Source: Niastella sp. | GTDB taxonomy: Bacteria > Bacteroidota > Bacteroidia > Chitinophagales > Chitinophagaceae | NCBI GenBank assembly: GCA_017744515.1 | Contig: JAGIBF010000034.1 | Coordinates: 1 to 64,000 of the forward strand | Length of the DNA stretch: 64,000 bases | Reading direction: 5' to 3' | In this document: positions 19,401 to 26,576 of the stretch, piece after piece | Layout: each line of letters starts with the position of its first letter | Numbering within the stretch: position 1 is the first letter of the stretch | Position numbers and translations under genes: made by a program | The notes under the pieces: generated by a model | The model's input: the letters and a program-made list of their open reading frames with translations, nothing else | The model's database searches: none | Told to the model about the DNA's origin: nothing

Positions 19401-21959
19401 GTTGGAGAAGTAGTGCAGGTGGTCGACAATGCAGGCAATGCCTTCACCGCCACCTACGACAACCTCGGCCGTAAAATAGCAACACAGCATCCCGATGCTG
19501 GACAAACTACTTTCGAATACGACCTTGCCGGCAACCTCCTTAGAAAGATCACGGCAGAAATACGGATGAAGATCAAAAATGGAGGAGCTGTACAATACCA
19601 GTACGACTACGATCGCCTCACGGAGATCGATTACCCCTACCATTACCAGAACAAAGTAAAATATACGTACGGCGCACCGGGCACAGGCGCCAAGGCAGGC
19701 CGCGTCATACTGCAGGAAGACGCCAGCGGAGGGCAGGAGTTTTTCTACAGCACGCAGGGACAGGTGGTAAAAACCATCCGCACGGTAATGACAAGCCCCA
19801 ACTTTGGCATCACCTACGTAAGCGAACAAGAGTTCGATTCCTGGAACCGCCTGAAAAAAATGGTCTATCCCGATGGCGAAGCGATCACATACCACTACAA
19901 CAAAAGCGGCGGCCTCAAAAAGATAGACGGCCATAAAAAAGGAAGCACATATAAATTTGTCGAGCAGTTGGGGTACGATGAGTTCGATCAGCGTGTCTAC
20001 ATGCGTTACAGCAATGGTACCGAAAACACGTATAGCTATGACGACAAGCGCAGGCGGCTTGCGCAACTTCGTGCCCTGTCACCCACCGGACAGCCGATGT
20101 TGAGCAACACGTACAAATATGATGCAGTAAGCAACATCACAGGATTTATCAATGATGCCCACGCAGGCGCCACCCGGCAGGATTATCGCTACGATGCACT
20201 CTATCGGCTCGATTCGGCTACGGGCGTGTACAGCGGCGCGGCAAGCTTTGGCATGAAGATGGACTTCGACAACATTGGCAACATTGTGCGCAAGTCCTGG
20301 ACCGGCCCCACCAGCACAGGCAATTACAAACATGATTATGTATACGGAGGCGCAGCGCCGCACCAGGCCACACAAATAGGCGCCAATCAATACACCTACG
20401 ATGCCAATGGCAACCAGTTGGGCAATAAAGAGATCGAAAACTTTTACGACGAAGAGAACCGCCTGATAGGCGTCATCAACAAAGGCGTGCTCCACCAGTT
20501 TACGTACGATGCCGATGACAACCGCATCGTAAAAAGCAGCGGCGGTATGCAAAGCCTTTGGGTCAATGGCGCACCGGCCGGCGCGGTGTACCATGATGAA
20601 GAGAACTATTCCATAAACGTGAGCTCCTATGTGGTAGCAAAGAAATCGCAGTTTGTCAAACACTATTACATCGAAGGACAACGCATAGCCAGCAAACCAG
20701 GCCATGGCAACTTCACCAACATCAATTTTCCCCAAACAGGGCTCACCGCCGGAGGCGTGGATTACAGCAGAAGAGCTGCCCTCATCGAAAAAGCGCGCAC
20801 CGAATACTATGCATCCCTCGGCGTAAGCCCCGGCCCGCCCACCGATAAACTATTCTGGGCCAAACCACAGAACACGGGCATTGCTGCGCCGGTCATTGTC
20901 GATACGGCCGCAGCCAATGTGCCACCCGGCTGGCCCGGCAATCCTTTGCCGCCGCCCAATGGCCCCCCCATCTTTGTCAACGGCGTTCCTTCCCGCGATT
21001 CGGTCAAAGCCGGTTATGGATTTGAAGAAGCAGGACATTTTCCCGAAACCTACTATTTCTACCATGTCGATAACACCGGTAGTACTAATTATGTCACGAA
21101 CTTCAACGGCGAAGTGATACAGCAGGCAGAATATGCCCCCACTGGAGAAAGATTCTTTTACAGGCAGACCGGTTCCTTCGAAACACCGTACCTGTTCAAT
21201 GGAAAAGGACTGGACGAAGAGACAGGCTATTACAACTACAATACAGCCTACTACGATCCCGCATTGAGTCAGTGGCTCACGGTACCCGATCCTTTCGGCG
21301 ACGGATATCCCGGTTACGGAAGCGGCGTCTATTGCCTCACAGGCAACAATTCAGTAGGCGATATGGTGTCCAATCCATCCGTGTCGAAAGTTAGCTACAG
21401 CGGATCGATGGACGCAGAGTCCGACCTCGTGGAAAACAAAGCAGATGAAGGATCAAACGACAAAATATCGAAGAACAAAGTCAAAAAACTCAACAACAAT
21501 CCCAAGCGTAAAATACTGGCCAACAGATACGCAAACATCTTGTTGGAGAACCGCTACAACAGGAAGCTGGAAGACAAGGACGATCCGGCAGACGAACTGC
21601 GTACAAAACGGGTCGTCATGCCAAAACAAGCCCTGTTACGGACATTCGATGATGGTGAGGACGATGATGGTATGTGGAGTAACCCGGGAACCTACAAGCG
21701 GGATAACAATCCGGTGAAACCGGGAGGCCCAAATCCGGTAGCCGGCAGGCCGGTGCTGGACCGCGGGCGCGGGCGGGCCGGTTCACAGGTACATCAAAAC
21801 ACAATATCGAATGCGGCAAGGATTCCGGCACGACGATTAGCCATTAACGGTAACCTGCCTGCAACCATGCAGATCAAACCACCATTACTCAGGAACACCG
21901 GTTTCAGAGGCAGGCTCAACAGCATCAGGACCACCATGCCTCCATTAAAACGACGATAG
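13422..21959 (+). CDS. Giant SpvB / TcdB-middle / RHS-repeat surface protein (Tc toxin B-C-like)
   Basis: A 2845-residue protein. After a hydrophobic N-terminal segment (KKLTILLYCSGAALAAVYF) that can act as signal or anchor, an SpvB-like region begins near 110 (LNFTMNLPQGRQGMNPDINI). Six Ca-binding FG-GAP-like DxNGDGxxD motifs sit near residues 486, 573, 1170, 1275, 1351 and 1441. The TcdB-middle signature EGGRQDRHEREFYGFSKV lies near 1530. YD/RHS repeats run from about 1630 to 2380, and the RHS core (AEYAPTGERFFY, LFNGKGLDEETGYYNYNTAY, PFGDGYPGYGSG) is at about 2565-2640. In Tc toxins and other RHS proteins these parts form a hollow shell around a C-terminal payload. Here the usual DPxG ending of the core is degraded to SNPSVS, and the last 200 residues are basic, low in complexity and match no toxin I know. 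No immunity-like gene follows. Confidence 0.92.
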   Translation: MQKKLTILLYCSGAALAAVYFGGQQPQTPLLIHEPVKEQITTAQKPVVTNTSTPAGYNAVLTSDPINDFIGLPEEPSTQGYAPTSIRDFEAADPATGINMIPVPAANSLGNAVLNFTMNLPQGRQGMNPDINIAYNNEGGASWMGTGWNLLTPAISIDTRWGVPRYDAVRETEMYLLSGEQLAPVNNRDSFVARTAEKQFYPRVEEDFNKIIRHGNSPTNYWWEVAEKNGRKNYYGGRPGTGVVDSSVLKDDNGNIAYWGLTETRDLNNNNIRYEYETAQHAGLANSTQQGRQLYLRRIYYTGHGNTNGAYQLQFMRDGHMNNTTRRKDIVIDARLGFKQVSADLLRKVRILYNTTLIRSYEFQYTEGAFFKTLLSNIRELDNRDSVFYSQGFDYYDDVRDNNTYRSSASQGPWQMPRDGIKGGIVNPIPQFEDNGSAISVAKVKSAAGGLVITFGGIAGGVWSKKLTVGGGFTYGQDNQEEILSLIDINGDNLPDKVFKQFDLTTGMHLYYRPNLGGALRRFGEKKIIKGVVDFGTSKTESIGGGGQALPYSGFFGVQHISSHTTSKIFFADFNGDGLIDIADGGTVYFNHLNSQGDPEFSTNSKETPSPVYPGKLDPGFLQKDTARQAKQERDFPLQDVMRFWKAPATGTVNITAPVQLIEVPNPTGFINNKKDGVRVSIQHAGDTLWSTTIGPNDYTVKTPTNVNALSVTKGQRIYFRVQSIYNGDDDLVSWDPIIQYTTPVTPQSDQHRKASNYYRASEDFVLHSRNAIGMGKQGAIKIDGRFKKQVTTDSVYLQVTHWRNNIRTIRFTQGYAGNEVVDELVQAPGQIAVDTSDELYFTLLSKSYIDRSAMQWSPHYAYVAITDGTPVTSAGGKPTMEGYPIPDNSNYNQWLREASPVTAAQKDTVVLRPQVSGGGNGGNGSLWFTIKGTDTVYARRQIFLNGGTMNPVDSIRLIRNPAEPLFLEYAADSLEFAALLGPSEVRQYADSSFLDTATATMKDTLVLRNTWAANLYANPPDDFLGAQFRGWGQFAFKGDKGNTPIDESKLNLDELTNNTTVDPNAFTDTADMNNIPNPSKADFVTLYSDPARQLWLGYDTSVYVTPNTMSSSRLYMHDVSVDSIPAGAGAIYKSSDTEVTSYSVGVTVFGAGPSGGLSNARTYISSDMMDLNGDRYPDALCYKAEGPFPNLNVRHVMQYTMPHGGLGDNTVDNNTGLAATYGFQKGVGFGGEYERAFTGNKTTKAASGAQNTARAAMGLSGSLNFNDDYTGNTWMDINGDGLPDRIWDNGDVMLNLGYRFAPAEQWDFNDIDKAKSLSYGGGLGINLDGGSFEGGFGISRTEGRNSFMFNDLNGDGLPDQMSMVDDVVDKVYVRFNNGAGFSPWIEWKGFSDIAAVMSVGESFNMAVTITIPIYIIFMKICINPSGNGGQGVSRQEKAFMDIDGDGYADYVESKDDGELIASTSAIGRTNMLSRVRGPLATSYFTIDYERMGNTFDMPQSKWVMKNITAFDGVPGDGIDTIRRRFEYEGGRQDRHEREFYGFSKVTTRELNTADQNKVYRSFVQQYSNTSFYNKGLIAAEWTEDATGNKYTQTKYIYDIKPVQDSVRFPALKQTENYFYEGATTTNVKKITTYEYDALGNITRIEDEGDGSAAGRNQTIITYHNNDNLYLKSAPATVEIGDAQGVKRKRTTTYNAGGVPIKIQSFLADGTAAVTDLEYDAYGNITKLTQPANYRNQRMSYTYEYDPQVHTWPTKITDAFGYITTSEYDYRFGVATRTLSRNNEPTRYEFDNFGRLIRFTGPYELAANKPWTIAIEYHHKDPAPYTITKHYDPEHDTSSTATSSINVLNFADGWGRSIQLKKQVSLFKGASEDDEETMVVSGTDEFDAFGRVVRSWYPVLEAIGPNTQKLNGDLGKFKTRLVFDVTDRLTKQVYADSATTTIAWTSGNSGLSMMVTDPLGNRTEKLSDVFGNTRLYKTYTPSGVLTTRYDYNAVGEVVQVVDNAGNAFTATYDNLGRKIATQHPDAGQTTFEYDLAGNLLRKITAEIRMKIKNGGAVQYQYDYDRLTEIDYPYHYQNKVKYTYGAPGTGAKAGRVILQEDASGGQEFFYSTQGQVVKTIRTVMTSPNFGITYVSEQEFDSWNRLKKMVYPDGEAITYHYNKSGGLKKIDGHKKGSTYKFVEQLGYDEFDQRVYMRYSNGTENTYSYDDKRRRLAQLRALSPTGQPMLSNTYKYDAVSNITGFINDAHAGATRQDYRYDALYRLDSATGVYSGAASFGMKMDFDNIGNIVRKSWTGPTSTGNYKHDYVYGGAAPHQATQIGANQYTYDANGNQLGNKEIENFYDEENRLIGVINKGVLHQFTYDADDNRIVKSSGGMQSLWVNGAPAGAVYHDEENYSINVSSYVVAKKSQFVKHYYIEGQRIASKPGHGNFTNINFPQTGLTAGGVDYSRRAALIEKARTEYYASLGVSPGPPTDKLFWAKPQNTGIAAPVIVDTAAANVPPGWPGNPLPPPNGPPIFVNGVPSRDSVKAGYGFEEAGHFPETYYFYHVDNTGSTNYVTNFNGEVIQQAEYAPTGERFFYRQTGSFETPYLFNGKGLDEETGYYNYNTAYYDPALSQWLTVPDPFGDGYPGYGSGVYCLTGNNSVGDMVSNPSVSKVSYSGSMDAESDLVENKADEGSNDKISKNKVKKLNNNPKRKILANRYANILLENRYNRKLEDKDDPADELRTKRVVMPKQALLRTFDDGEDDDGMWSNPGTYKRDNNPVKPGGPNPVAGRPVLDRGRGRAGSQVHQNTISNAARIPARRLAINGNLPATMQIKPPLLRNTGFRGRLNSIRTTMPPLKRR

Positions 21960-21967
21960 AATTTTCC

Positions 21968-22040
21968 TTGTCAGCCTGAGCCAACACAATTTGTCAGCCT
22001 GAGCCAACATAATTTGTCAGCCTGAGCCTGTCGAAGGCTT
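21968..22040 (+). repeat. CCTGAGC-type array, 23-base period
   Basis: GTCAGCCTGAGCC recurs at 21970, 21993 and 22016 (period 23). The first two copies continue with AACAcAATTT, and the last continues as CCTGTCGAAGGCT, the full core of this dispersed repeat family. It lies directly after the RHS stop codon. Confidence 0.8.
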
Positions 22041-22046
22041 CAAAAA

Positions 22047-22097
22047 GGTGGGTTGCTCTGCAGCATTGCCAGCGTAGCGCGGCAAGAGCGGCTCACC
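22047..22097. repeat. Imperfect hairpin repeat GGTGGGTTGCTCT...GAGCGGCTCACC
   Basis: The outer arms GGTGGGTTGCTC and GAGCGGCTCACC pair with G-T wobbles, and TTGCC/GGCAA forms an inner stem. A second copy with compensating changes lies at 25435-25486, likewise just after a CCTGAGC array. Confidence 0.65.
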
Positions 22098-22188
22098 TTT
22101 CCGCGAAGCAAAAGTGTCTCACAGCTCACTTCTCACGTTTCACGTCCGAAAATTGCAGTAATTTCCCACAACCAACCCAACACCCCAA

Positions 22189-25100
22189 CTGCTGAAAAAC
22201 ACCGCCTTAATAGTATTCTTTGTAATATGGTTCCCGCTATCCATGGCGGCACAAACCAGCTTACAATACACCCGCCTCACGGTAGAAGATGGCCTTAGCA
22301 ACAACTCTGTTCAGTGCATTTTGCAGGACAAAACGGGCATACTCTGGCTGGGTACCAACGGTGGCTTGAATCGCTACGACGGCACCTTCTTCATACAATA
22401 CAGTATCTTAAGCCAGCCCGCCCTCAGCAACAGCTCCGTCACCACCATCATGCAGGATGCAAAAGGACTGCTTTGGATAGGTACCGAGAATGGCCTCAAC
22501 ATCCTCGACCCTTGCACCAATACGGTCCGCCAATACATTCACCGCGATACCGATCCCACATCATTACCCGCAGGTCCTATCCGCTCGATACAAACATTGA
22601 AAAATGGCCACATCTATGTAATGAGCGAAAAGTGGCTCGTCGGGTTTACAGACGCACAACACTTCAGCACCGTACACATCGACAGCAGCCTCATACAGGA
22701 AAACAATGTGATGGTGGCCATCACCGAAATAAACGACCAGCAGCTATGGTTATCCTACCTGGATCATCCAACGATACTGGTAAAGAGGAACACGCAGAAT
22801 GGCCGTTCACAAATTGGTGACCCGGCGCTCAGGCTCAACGACTATTCCAAAATGTACATAGATCCGCAACAGCATACCTGGGGCATTTCCAGTTACGGCA
22901 TCGGTGCCTGGAACAACACAACACAACAATATGAAAGCTGGTTGAAGAATCCTTACACGGTCAGCGGCCCAAACCTTCACCTGCGCGCCGCCCATTGCGT
23001 AGATGGCACAGGAAACATTTGGCAGGGCAACGACAGGGGAGGGCTGGTGAAATACAACATACAGCAACAGCAGGTTACCGATTACAGCAGCCTGCTTACA
23101 ATGGTAAAGGCCTCGATCGTTTTTTGTCTCTACAAAGACAACAACAATACGATCTGGGCAGGCACCGATAATGGCATTATCAAACTGGCAAACCGTGAAG
23201 TACCATTCACCAACCTCACGTTCAGTTTGCACGGCAGTGAATTGAAGAATGTCCGTTGCCGCCGCATCATTGCCGATCGCTACAATAACCTCTATGCCGG
23301 CACAGAGAATTACGGATTCCTGAAGCACACACGTACGGCCACAGGCAGAGATACCACGATTGCCTTGTCGGTTTTCGGAGCCCCCGCAGTCGATGCACTG
23401 CCGGTGGTCGATAACGCTACCCACCTTCGCCTCGATGGTCGCTACGACATTGGGTACATCTACGACATGTGGTACGATGGACAGGATTATTTGTGGATGG
23501 TAGGATACGGCATCAGCCGCTATAACATACAAACCGGCATGCTCGACATCTACTTCGCACCAGGCGACGAGAAAGAAAGGCTCAAAAGCATCAACCAGTT
23601 CACCATTGCCAATGATGGCCGTTTGTTCTGGACGGCCGGCTTGCACAACCTTTACACCTTCGATCCGGCTATCGGAGCCATGCAGCCATTTCGTGACCCA
23701 TCCGGCAACATGCCCTTCGAAGAACTCCCATGCTGGAGTATCGCCATAAAAGGCGGCTACCTCTGGGCAGGAACAGCCAACGGATTATACAAAGTGAATA
23801 CACGCACAAGAGAAGTGAAGAAAGAGTCCGTACACCGCGTGCTCGATTTCGGTATCAACGATATTACCTTCGATGACGACAGTACATGCTGGATCAGCAC
23901 AGCCGGAGGAGGAGTGGTCCGGTACAACATATACACCAAAGAAGTAAAACAATACACCAACAAAGACGGACTGAGCAACAACACAGTGTGTGGATTGCTG
24001 TTTGATAACAAACAAAATTGTTGGATCACCACCTATGCAGGATTGAGCTACCTGAACCGGCAAACCGGACAGTTCACGAACTTTTATGCAAAAGACGGAT
24101 TGAACACCGATGAGTTCAACCGCAAGGCCCTCTGCAAATTGCCCGACGGAAAAATGATCGTCGGTGGCCTGAACGGCTACATGCAGTTCGACCCCGCAAA
24201 AGTATTCATGACGGTTCGCCCGGTTACCATGGCCCTCACCCGTTTCAGCAAGATCGACCGCGATGGCATCACCATCGATTCCATCTTCAACCTGCAGTCA
24301 TTTACCAATGCGGTAATAGCCCCCGGCGATAAATACTTCTCTTTCCACTTCATGCTGTCCGATCAATACGATCCGGCCGGCAACCGTTATTTCTATCAGC
24401 TGCATGGAGTAGATGATGTCTGGCACCCCATCGGCAACCAGCACTTTGTTTCCTTCAGCGGCCTTTCACCCGGTAAGTATACATTGAAAATAAAAGGCAA
24501 CACAGGCGGCGGCTCAGCCAGCATCAACGAGCTGACCATCTACATACAGGTGAAACAGGTATTTTACAGAACCATTTGGTTCATGGCATTAATGGTCGTT
24601 GCCATTGCTGTCATTGCCTGGCTGGCCGTGCGCTACCGCATCCGCCAGGTAAAAAAGATACAATACCTGCGCACCCGCATCGCCAGCGATCTCCACGACG
24701 ATGTAGGCAGCTCCCTTGTGCGCATCACGGTGCTGGCCGATGCAGGCAAGCGCGATGGGGCCGCTACAAACATGGCAGAACAGCTCGGCGCCATCTCAGG
24801 CATCAGCCGCGGAGCTATCTCCACCATGAAAGATGTGGTCTGGAGCATCGATGCCCGCAACGATACGATGGGCGGCATGATCCAGTACATGCAGGAACAC
24901 CTGCACAATATGCTCACCCCTGCGAACATCGACTTCGAACTGAAACATACGGGCATCGCTGACAACGAAAAACTACCCATGGAGTTCCGCCAGAATGTAT
25001 ACCTGATATTTAAGGAAGCAATAAACAACGTGGTCAAACACGCTGGCGCCACCCGCATGCAGGTAGATATACAAAAAGAAAGCGGGTATTTTCTGATGCA

Positions 25101-25251
25101 GATAAAAGATGATGGCGTTGGACTTACAGAAAAGAAGTTCAACAACGGCCACGGCCTCTACAACATGCAGTTGCGTGCCGGCCGTCTGAAAGCTACCTTT
25201 GACATTGCTTCAGACAAAGGAGTTACCATCCTGTTGAAAGTACCGGTATGA
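22189..25251 (+). CDS. Sensor histidine kinase with periplasmic two-component-regulator propeller
   Basis: A membrane kinase of about 1020 residues. The propeller blades are clear (YTRLTVEDGLSNNSV, ILQDKTGILWLGTNGGLNRY, IMQDAKGLLWIGTENGLN, WAGTANGLYKVNTR), followed by a Y_Y_Y-type Ig domain (YFYQLHGVDDVWHPIGNQ), one membrane helix near 794-816 (FMALMVVAIAVIAWLAVRY), a HisKA_3 H-box with His836 (ASDLHDDVGSSLVRI) and an HATPase with NNVVKHAGATRM and DDGVGL. The first ATG (22243) leaves no signal peptide, yet in-frame codons upstream encode LKNTALIVFFVIWFPLSMAA, an excellent signal peptide, preceded by CTG CTG at 22189 and 22192 and by a stop at 22159. I therefore place the start at CTG 22189. 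Partner: the NarL-type regulator at 25559. Confidence 0.9.
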   Translation: MLKNTALIVFFVIWFPLSMAAQTSLQYTRLTVEDGLSNNSVQCILQDKTGILWLGTNGGLNRYDGTFFIQYSILSQPALSNSSVTTIMQDAKGLLWIGTENGLNILDPCTNTVRQYIHRDTDPTSLPAGPIRSIQTLKNGHIYVMSEKWLVGFTDAQHFSTVHIDSSLIQENNVMVAITEINDQQLWLSYLDHPTILVKRNTQNGRSQIGDPALRLNDYSKMYIDPQQHTWGISSYGIGAWNNTTQQYESWLKNPYTVSGPNLHLRAAHCVDGTGNIWQGNDRGGLVKYNIQQQQVTDYSSLLTMVKASIVFCLYKDNNNTIWAGTDNGIIKLANREVPFTNLTFSLHGSELKNVRCRRIIADRYNNLYAGTENYGFLKHTRTATGRDTTIALSVFGAPAVDALPVVDNATHLRLDGRYDIGYIYDMWYDGQDYLWMVGYGISRYNIQTGMLDIYFAPGDEKERLKSINQFTIANDGRLFWTAGLHNLYTFDPAIGAMQPFRDPSGNMPFEELPCWSIAIKGGYLWAGTANGLYKVNTRTREVKKESVHRVLDFGINDITFDDDSTCWISTAGGGVVRYNIYTKEVKQYTNKDGLSNNTVCGLLFDNKQNCWITTYAGLSYLNRQTGQFTNFYAKDGLNTDEFNRKALCKLPDGKMIVGGLNGYMQFDPAKVFMTVRPVTMALTRFSKIDRDGITIDSIFNLQSFTNAVIAPGDKYFSFHFMLSDQYDPAGNRYFYQLHGVDDVWHPIGNQHFVSFSGLSPGKYTLKIKGNTGGGSASINELTIYIQVKQVFYRTIWFMALMVVAIAVIAWLAVRYRIRQVKKIQYLRTRIASDLHDDVGSSLVRITVLADAGKRDGAATNMAEQLGAISGISRGAISTMKDVVWSIDARNDTMGGMIQYMQEHLHNMLTPANIDFELKHTGIADNEKLPMEFRQNVYLIFKEAINNVVKHAGATRMQVDIQKESGYFLMQIKDDGVGLTEKKFNNGHGLYNMQLRAGRLKATFDIASDKGVTILLKVPV

Positions 25252-25268
25252 GTCATAATAAAGTTGTT

Positions 25269-25430
25269 GTCAGCCTGAGCCTGTCGAAGGCCTGTCGAAG
25301 GCTTGTCGAAGACTCGTCGAAGGCTACACAATGTCAGCCTGAGCTTGTCGAAGGCCTGTCGAATGCTACACAATGTCAGCCTGAGCTTGTCGAAGGCTTG
25401 TCGAAGGCTCGTCGAAGGCTTGTCGAAGAC
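25269..25430 (+). repeat. Compound CCTGAGC / TGTCGAAGGC repeat array
   Basis: GTCAGCCTGAGC starts at 25269, 25333 and 25375, each followed by runs of the 10-11 base subunit YTGTCGAAGGC, with variants CTCGTCGAAGGC and TTGTCGAAGAC. The spacer ctacacaat precedes copies two and three. It is the most expanded member of the family in the window and separates the kinase from its regulator. Confidence 0.85.
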
Positions 25431-25434
25431 TATA

Positions 25435-25486
25435 GGGTGGGTCGCTCTGCAGCCCTGCCCATGCCGCGCGGCTGAGCGGCTCACCC
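25435..25486. repeat. Second copy of the GGTGGGT..GAGCGGCTCACC hairpin repeat
   Basis: The outer arms GGGTGGGTCGCTC and GAGCGGCTCACCC pair fully with wobbles, and AGCC/GGCT pair inside. Relative to the copy at 22047, the changes keep the pairing, which suggests the fold matters. Confidence 0.65.
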
Positions 25487-25558
25487 TAAAGCGTAGGATT
25501 CTCCCCCTTGTATGGGATAGGAGATGTGAAACAGTAACAGTACCTTTAAAACACTACA

Positions 25559-26182
25559 ATGATCAACCTGGCAATAATAGAAGATGATGAATTGGTACGC
25601 CGCCACCTCGCTGCATTCTTTGCAGGTTGCGAAGACGTACAGTGCCACATCGCCGCTGCCTCCGTAGAAGATTTTTTCAGCCAGGCACAGCAGGTAGAAC
25701 AGCTGGATATGGTGCTCACGGACATTGGCCTGCCCGGCCAGTCAGGCATAGAAGGCATACCCGGTATCAAACGCAAATACCCCGACGCCTCCATCGTCAT
25801 ACTTTCCGTATACATGGACAACGAGCGCATCTTTAAAGCCCTCTGCGCTGGTGCAGTTGGCTACCTGCAAAAAGATACGGCCCTCGAAGAAATACTGAAC
25901 TGCATTCAGATTATCCACAAAGGCGGCTCGGTCATGTCGCCTGTCATTGCCCGCAAAGTGGTTGATTATTTCGCCCCCAAAAGGACCTACAACGAACCCC
26001 TCACCGCCAAAGAACAGCAGGTCATTGCCGCCATGGTCGATGGGCTCAGCTACAAAATGATCGCCGTCCGTCTCGGCATCACCCTCGAAACCGTTCGCCA
26101 GCATATCAAGAACATCTACCGCAAACTACAGGTCAACAGCAAAGGCGAAGTGATCGTCAAGTCTTTGAAAGGGGAGATATAA
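25559..26182 (+). CDS. NarL/LuxR-type response regulator
   Basis: A 207-residue regulator. The receiver domain (1-120) has the acidic pair Glu8/Asp9-Asp10 (IIEDDE), phospho-acceptor Asp55 (MVLTDIGLPGQSG) and the conserved Lys in GYLQKDTALEE. The C-terminal LuxR-type helix-turn-helix is at about 143-205 (PLTAKEQQVIAAMVDGLSYK, GITLETVRQHIKNIYRKL). HisKA_3 kinases pair with NarL-type regulators, so the kinase upstream at 22189 is the expected partner even though 307 bases of repeats separate them. The position next to the RHS/T9SS island makes that island a candidate target. Its stop lies 2 bases from the stop of the convergent ytxJ-like gene. Confidence 0.94.
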   Translation: MINLAIIEDDELVRRHLAAFFAGCEDVQCHIAAASVEDFFSQAQQVEQLDMVLTDIGLPGQSGIEGIPGIKRKYPDASIVILSVYMDNERIFKALCAGAVGYLQKDTALEEILNCIQIIHKGGSVMSPVIARKVVDYFAPKRTYNEPLTAKEQQVIAAMVDGLSYKMIAVRLGITLETVRQHIKNIYRKLQVNSKGEVIVKSLKGEI

Positions 26183-26184
26183 TC

Positions 26185-26520
26185 CTACAAATGCTGCGCA
26201 ATCACTGCAGGATTGATCGCATGATGCGAAGTAGTATACACCGCCTTTTTATCCTTCACCACAATGATCTGCGGCGACTGATGCGTCACATGCAGCTCCT
26301 GCGCGATCAGGTTCGAGATAGGCCGGTAAGTCAGCAGGTCGAGATAATGGAAATCAGCTTTCCCTTGAAGAAAAGAGTAACCCTCTTGCAACCTGTGCTT
26401 GGCATGCGCACTGATGCCACAGGTAAGGCTGTCTTTAAAAATGATCTGCGCCTTTTCGGTAGAGTCTTCCAGGAGTGAGAAAAAGTCTTCTTTTTTGGTA
26501 ACGGTTATCCAATCGGTCAT
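26185..26520 (-). CDS. ytxJ: Bacilliredoxin-like protein YtxJ (DUF2847)
   Basis: A thioredoxin-fold protein of 111 residues. I start it at ATG 26520 (MTDWITVTKKEDFFSLLEDS), because the nine residues further upstream (from 26547) do not fit the family. The active site is a single Cys34 in DSLTCGISAHAKHRL, the position of the CxxC-like site in monothiol bacilliredoxins, and the core continues with FHYLDLLTYRPISNLIAQ and the cis-Pro region HQSPQIIVV. Members are linked to bacillithiol, the low-molecular-weight thiol of Firmicutes and many Bacteroidota, and probably remove it from oxidised proteins. It stands alone and is convergent with the response regulator. Confidence 0.85.
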   Translation of the reverse strand: MTDWITVTKKEDFFSLLEDSTEKAQIIFKDSLTCGISAHAKHRLQEGYSFLQGKADFHYLDLLTYRPISNLIAQELHVTHQSPQIIVVKDKKAVYTTSHHAINPAVIAQHL

Positions 26521-26576
26521 CCTGCAAAAATAAGCAATTTTCTGCACTGGTATAGGATGCCGGGAAACACAGCCCG

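Larger units (their letters stand above)
25252..25558. other. 307-base spacer between kinase and response regulator, made mostly of repeats
   Basis: It holds the repeat array at 25269-25430 and the hairpin at 25435-25486. About 70 bases then remain before the regulator start, with a TAccTTTA element at 25541-25548 that resembles a -7 box but lacks a well-placed TTG. No ORF with protein features is present. Confidence 0.6.

Noticed and set aside
13371..21000. Long antisense ORFs opposite the RHS gene (for example 13371-14513, 18375-19010, 19119-20066, 20079-20735, all minus)
   Set aside because: They mirror codon bias of the sense gene, lack domains, and the sense frame has continuous SpvB/RHS motifs.
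21290..22188. Immunity gene downstream of the RHS protein
   Set aside because: The 229 bases after the RHS stop contain only repeats, with no ORF of protein character.
25248..25587. ORFs of 75, 94 and 108 codons over the repeat array between kinase and regulator
   Set aside because: Their translation is simply the repeat read in frame (VSLSLSKACR-type strings), so they are not genes.
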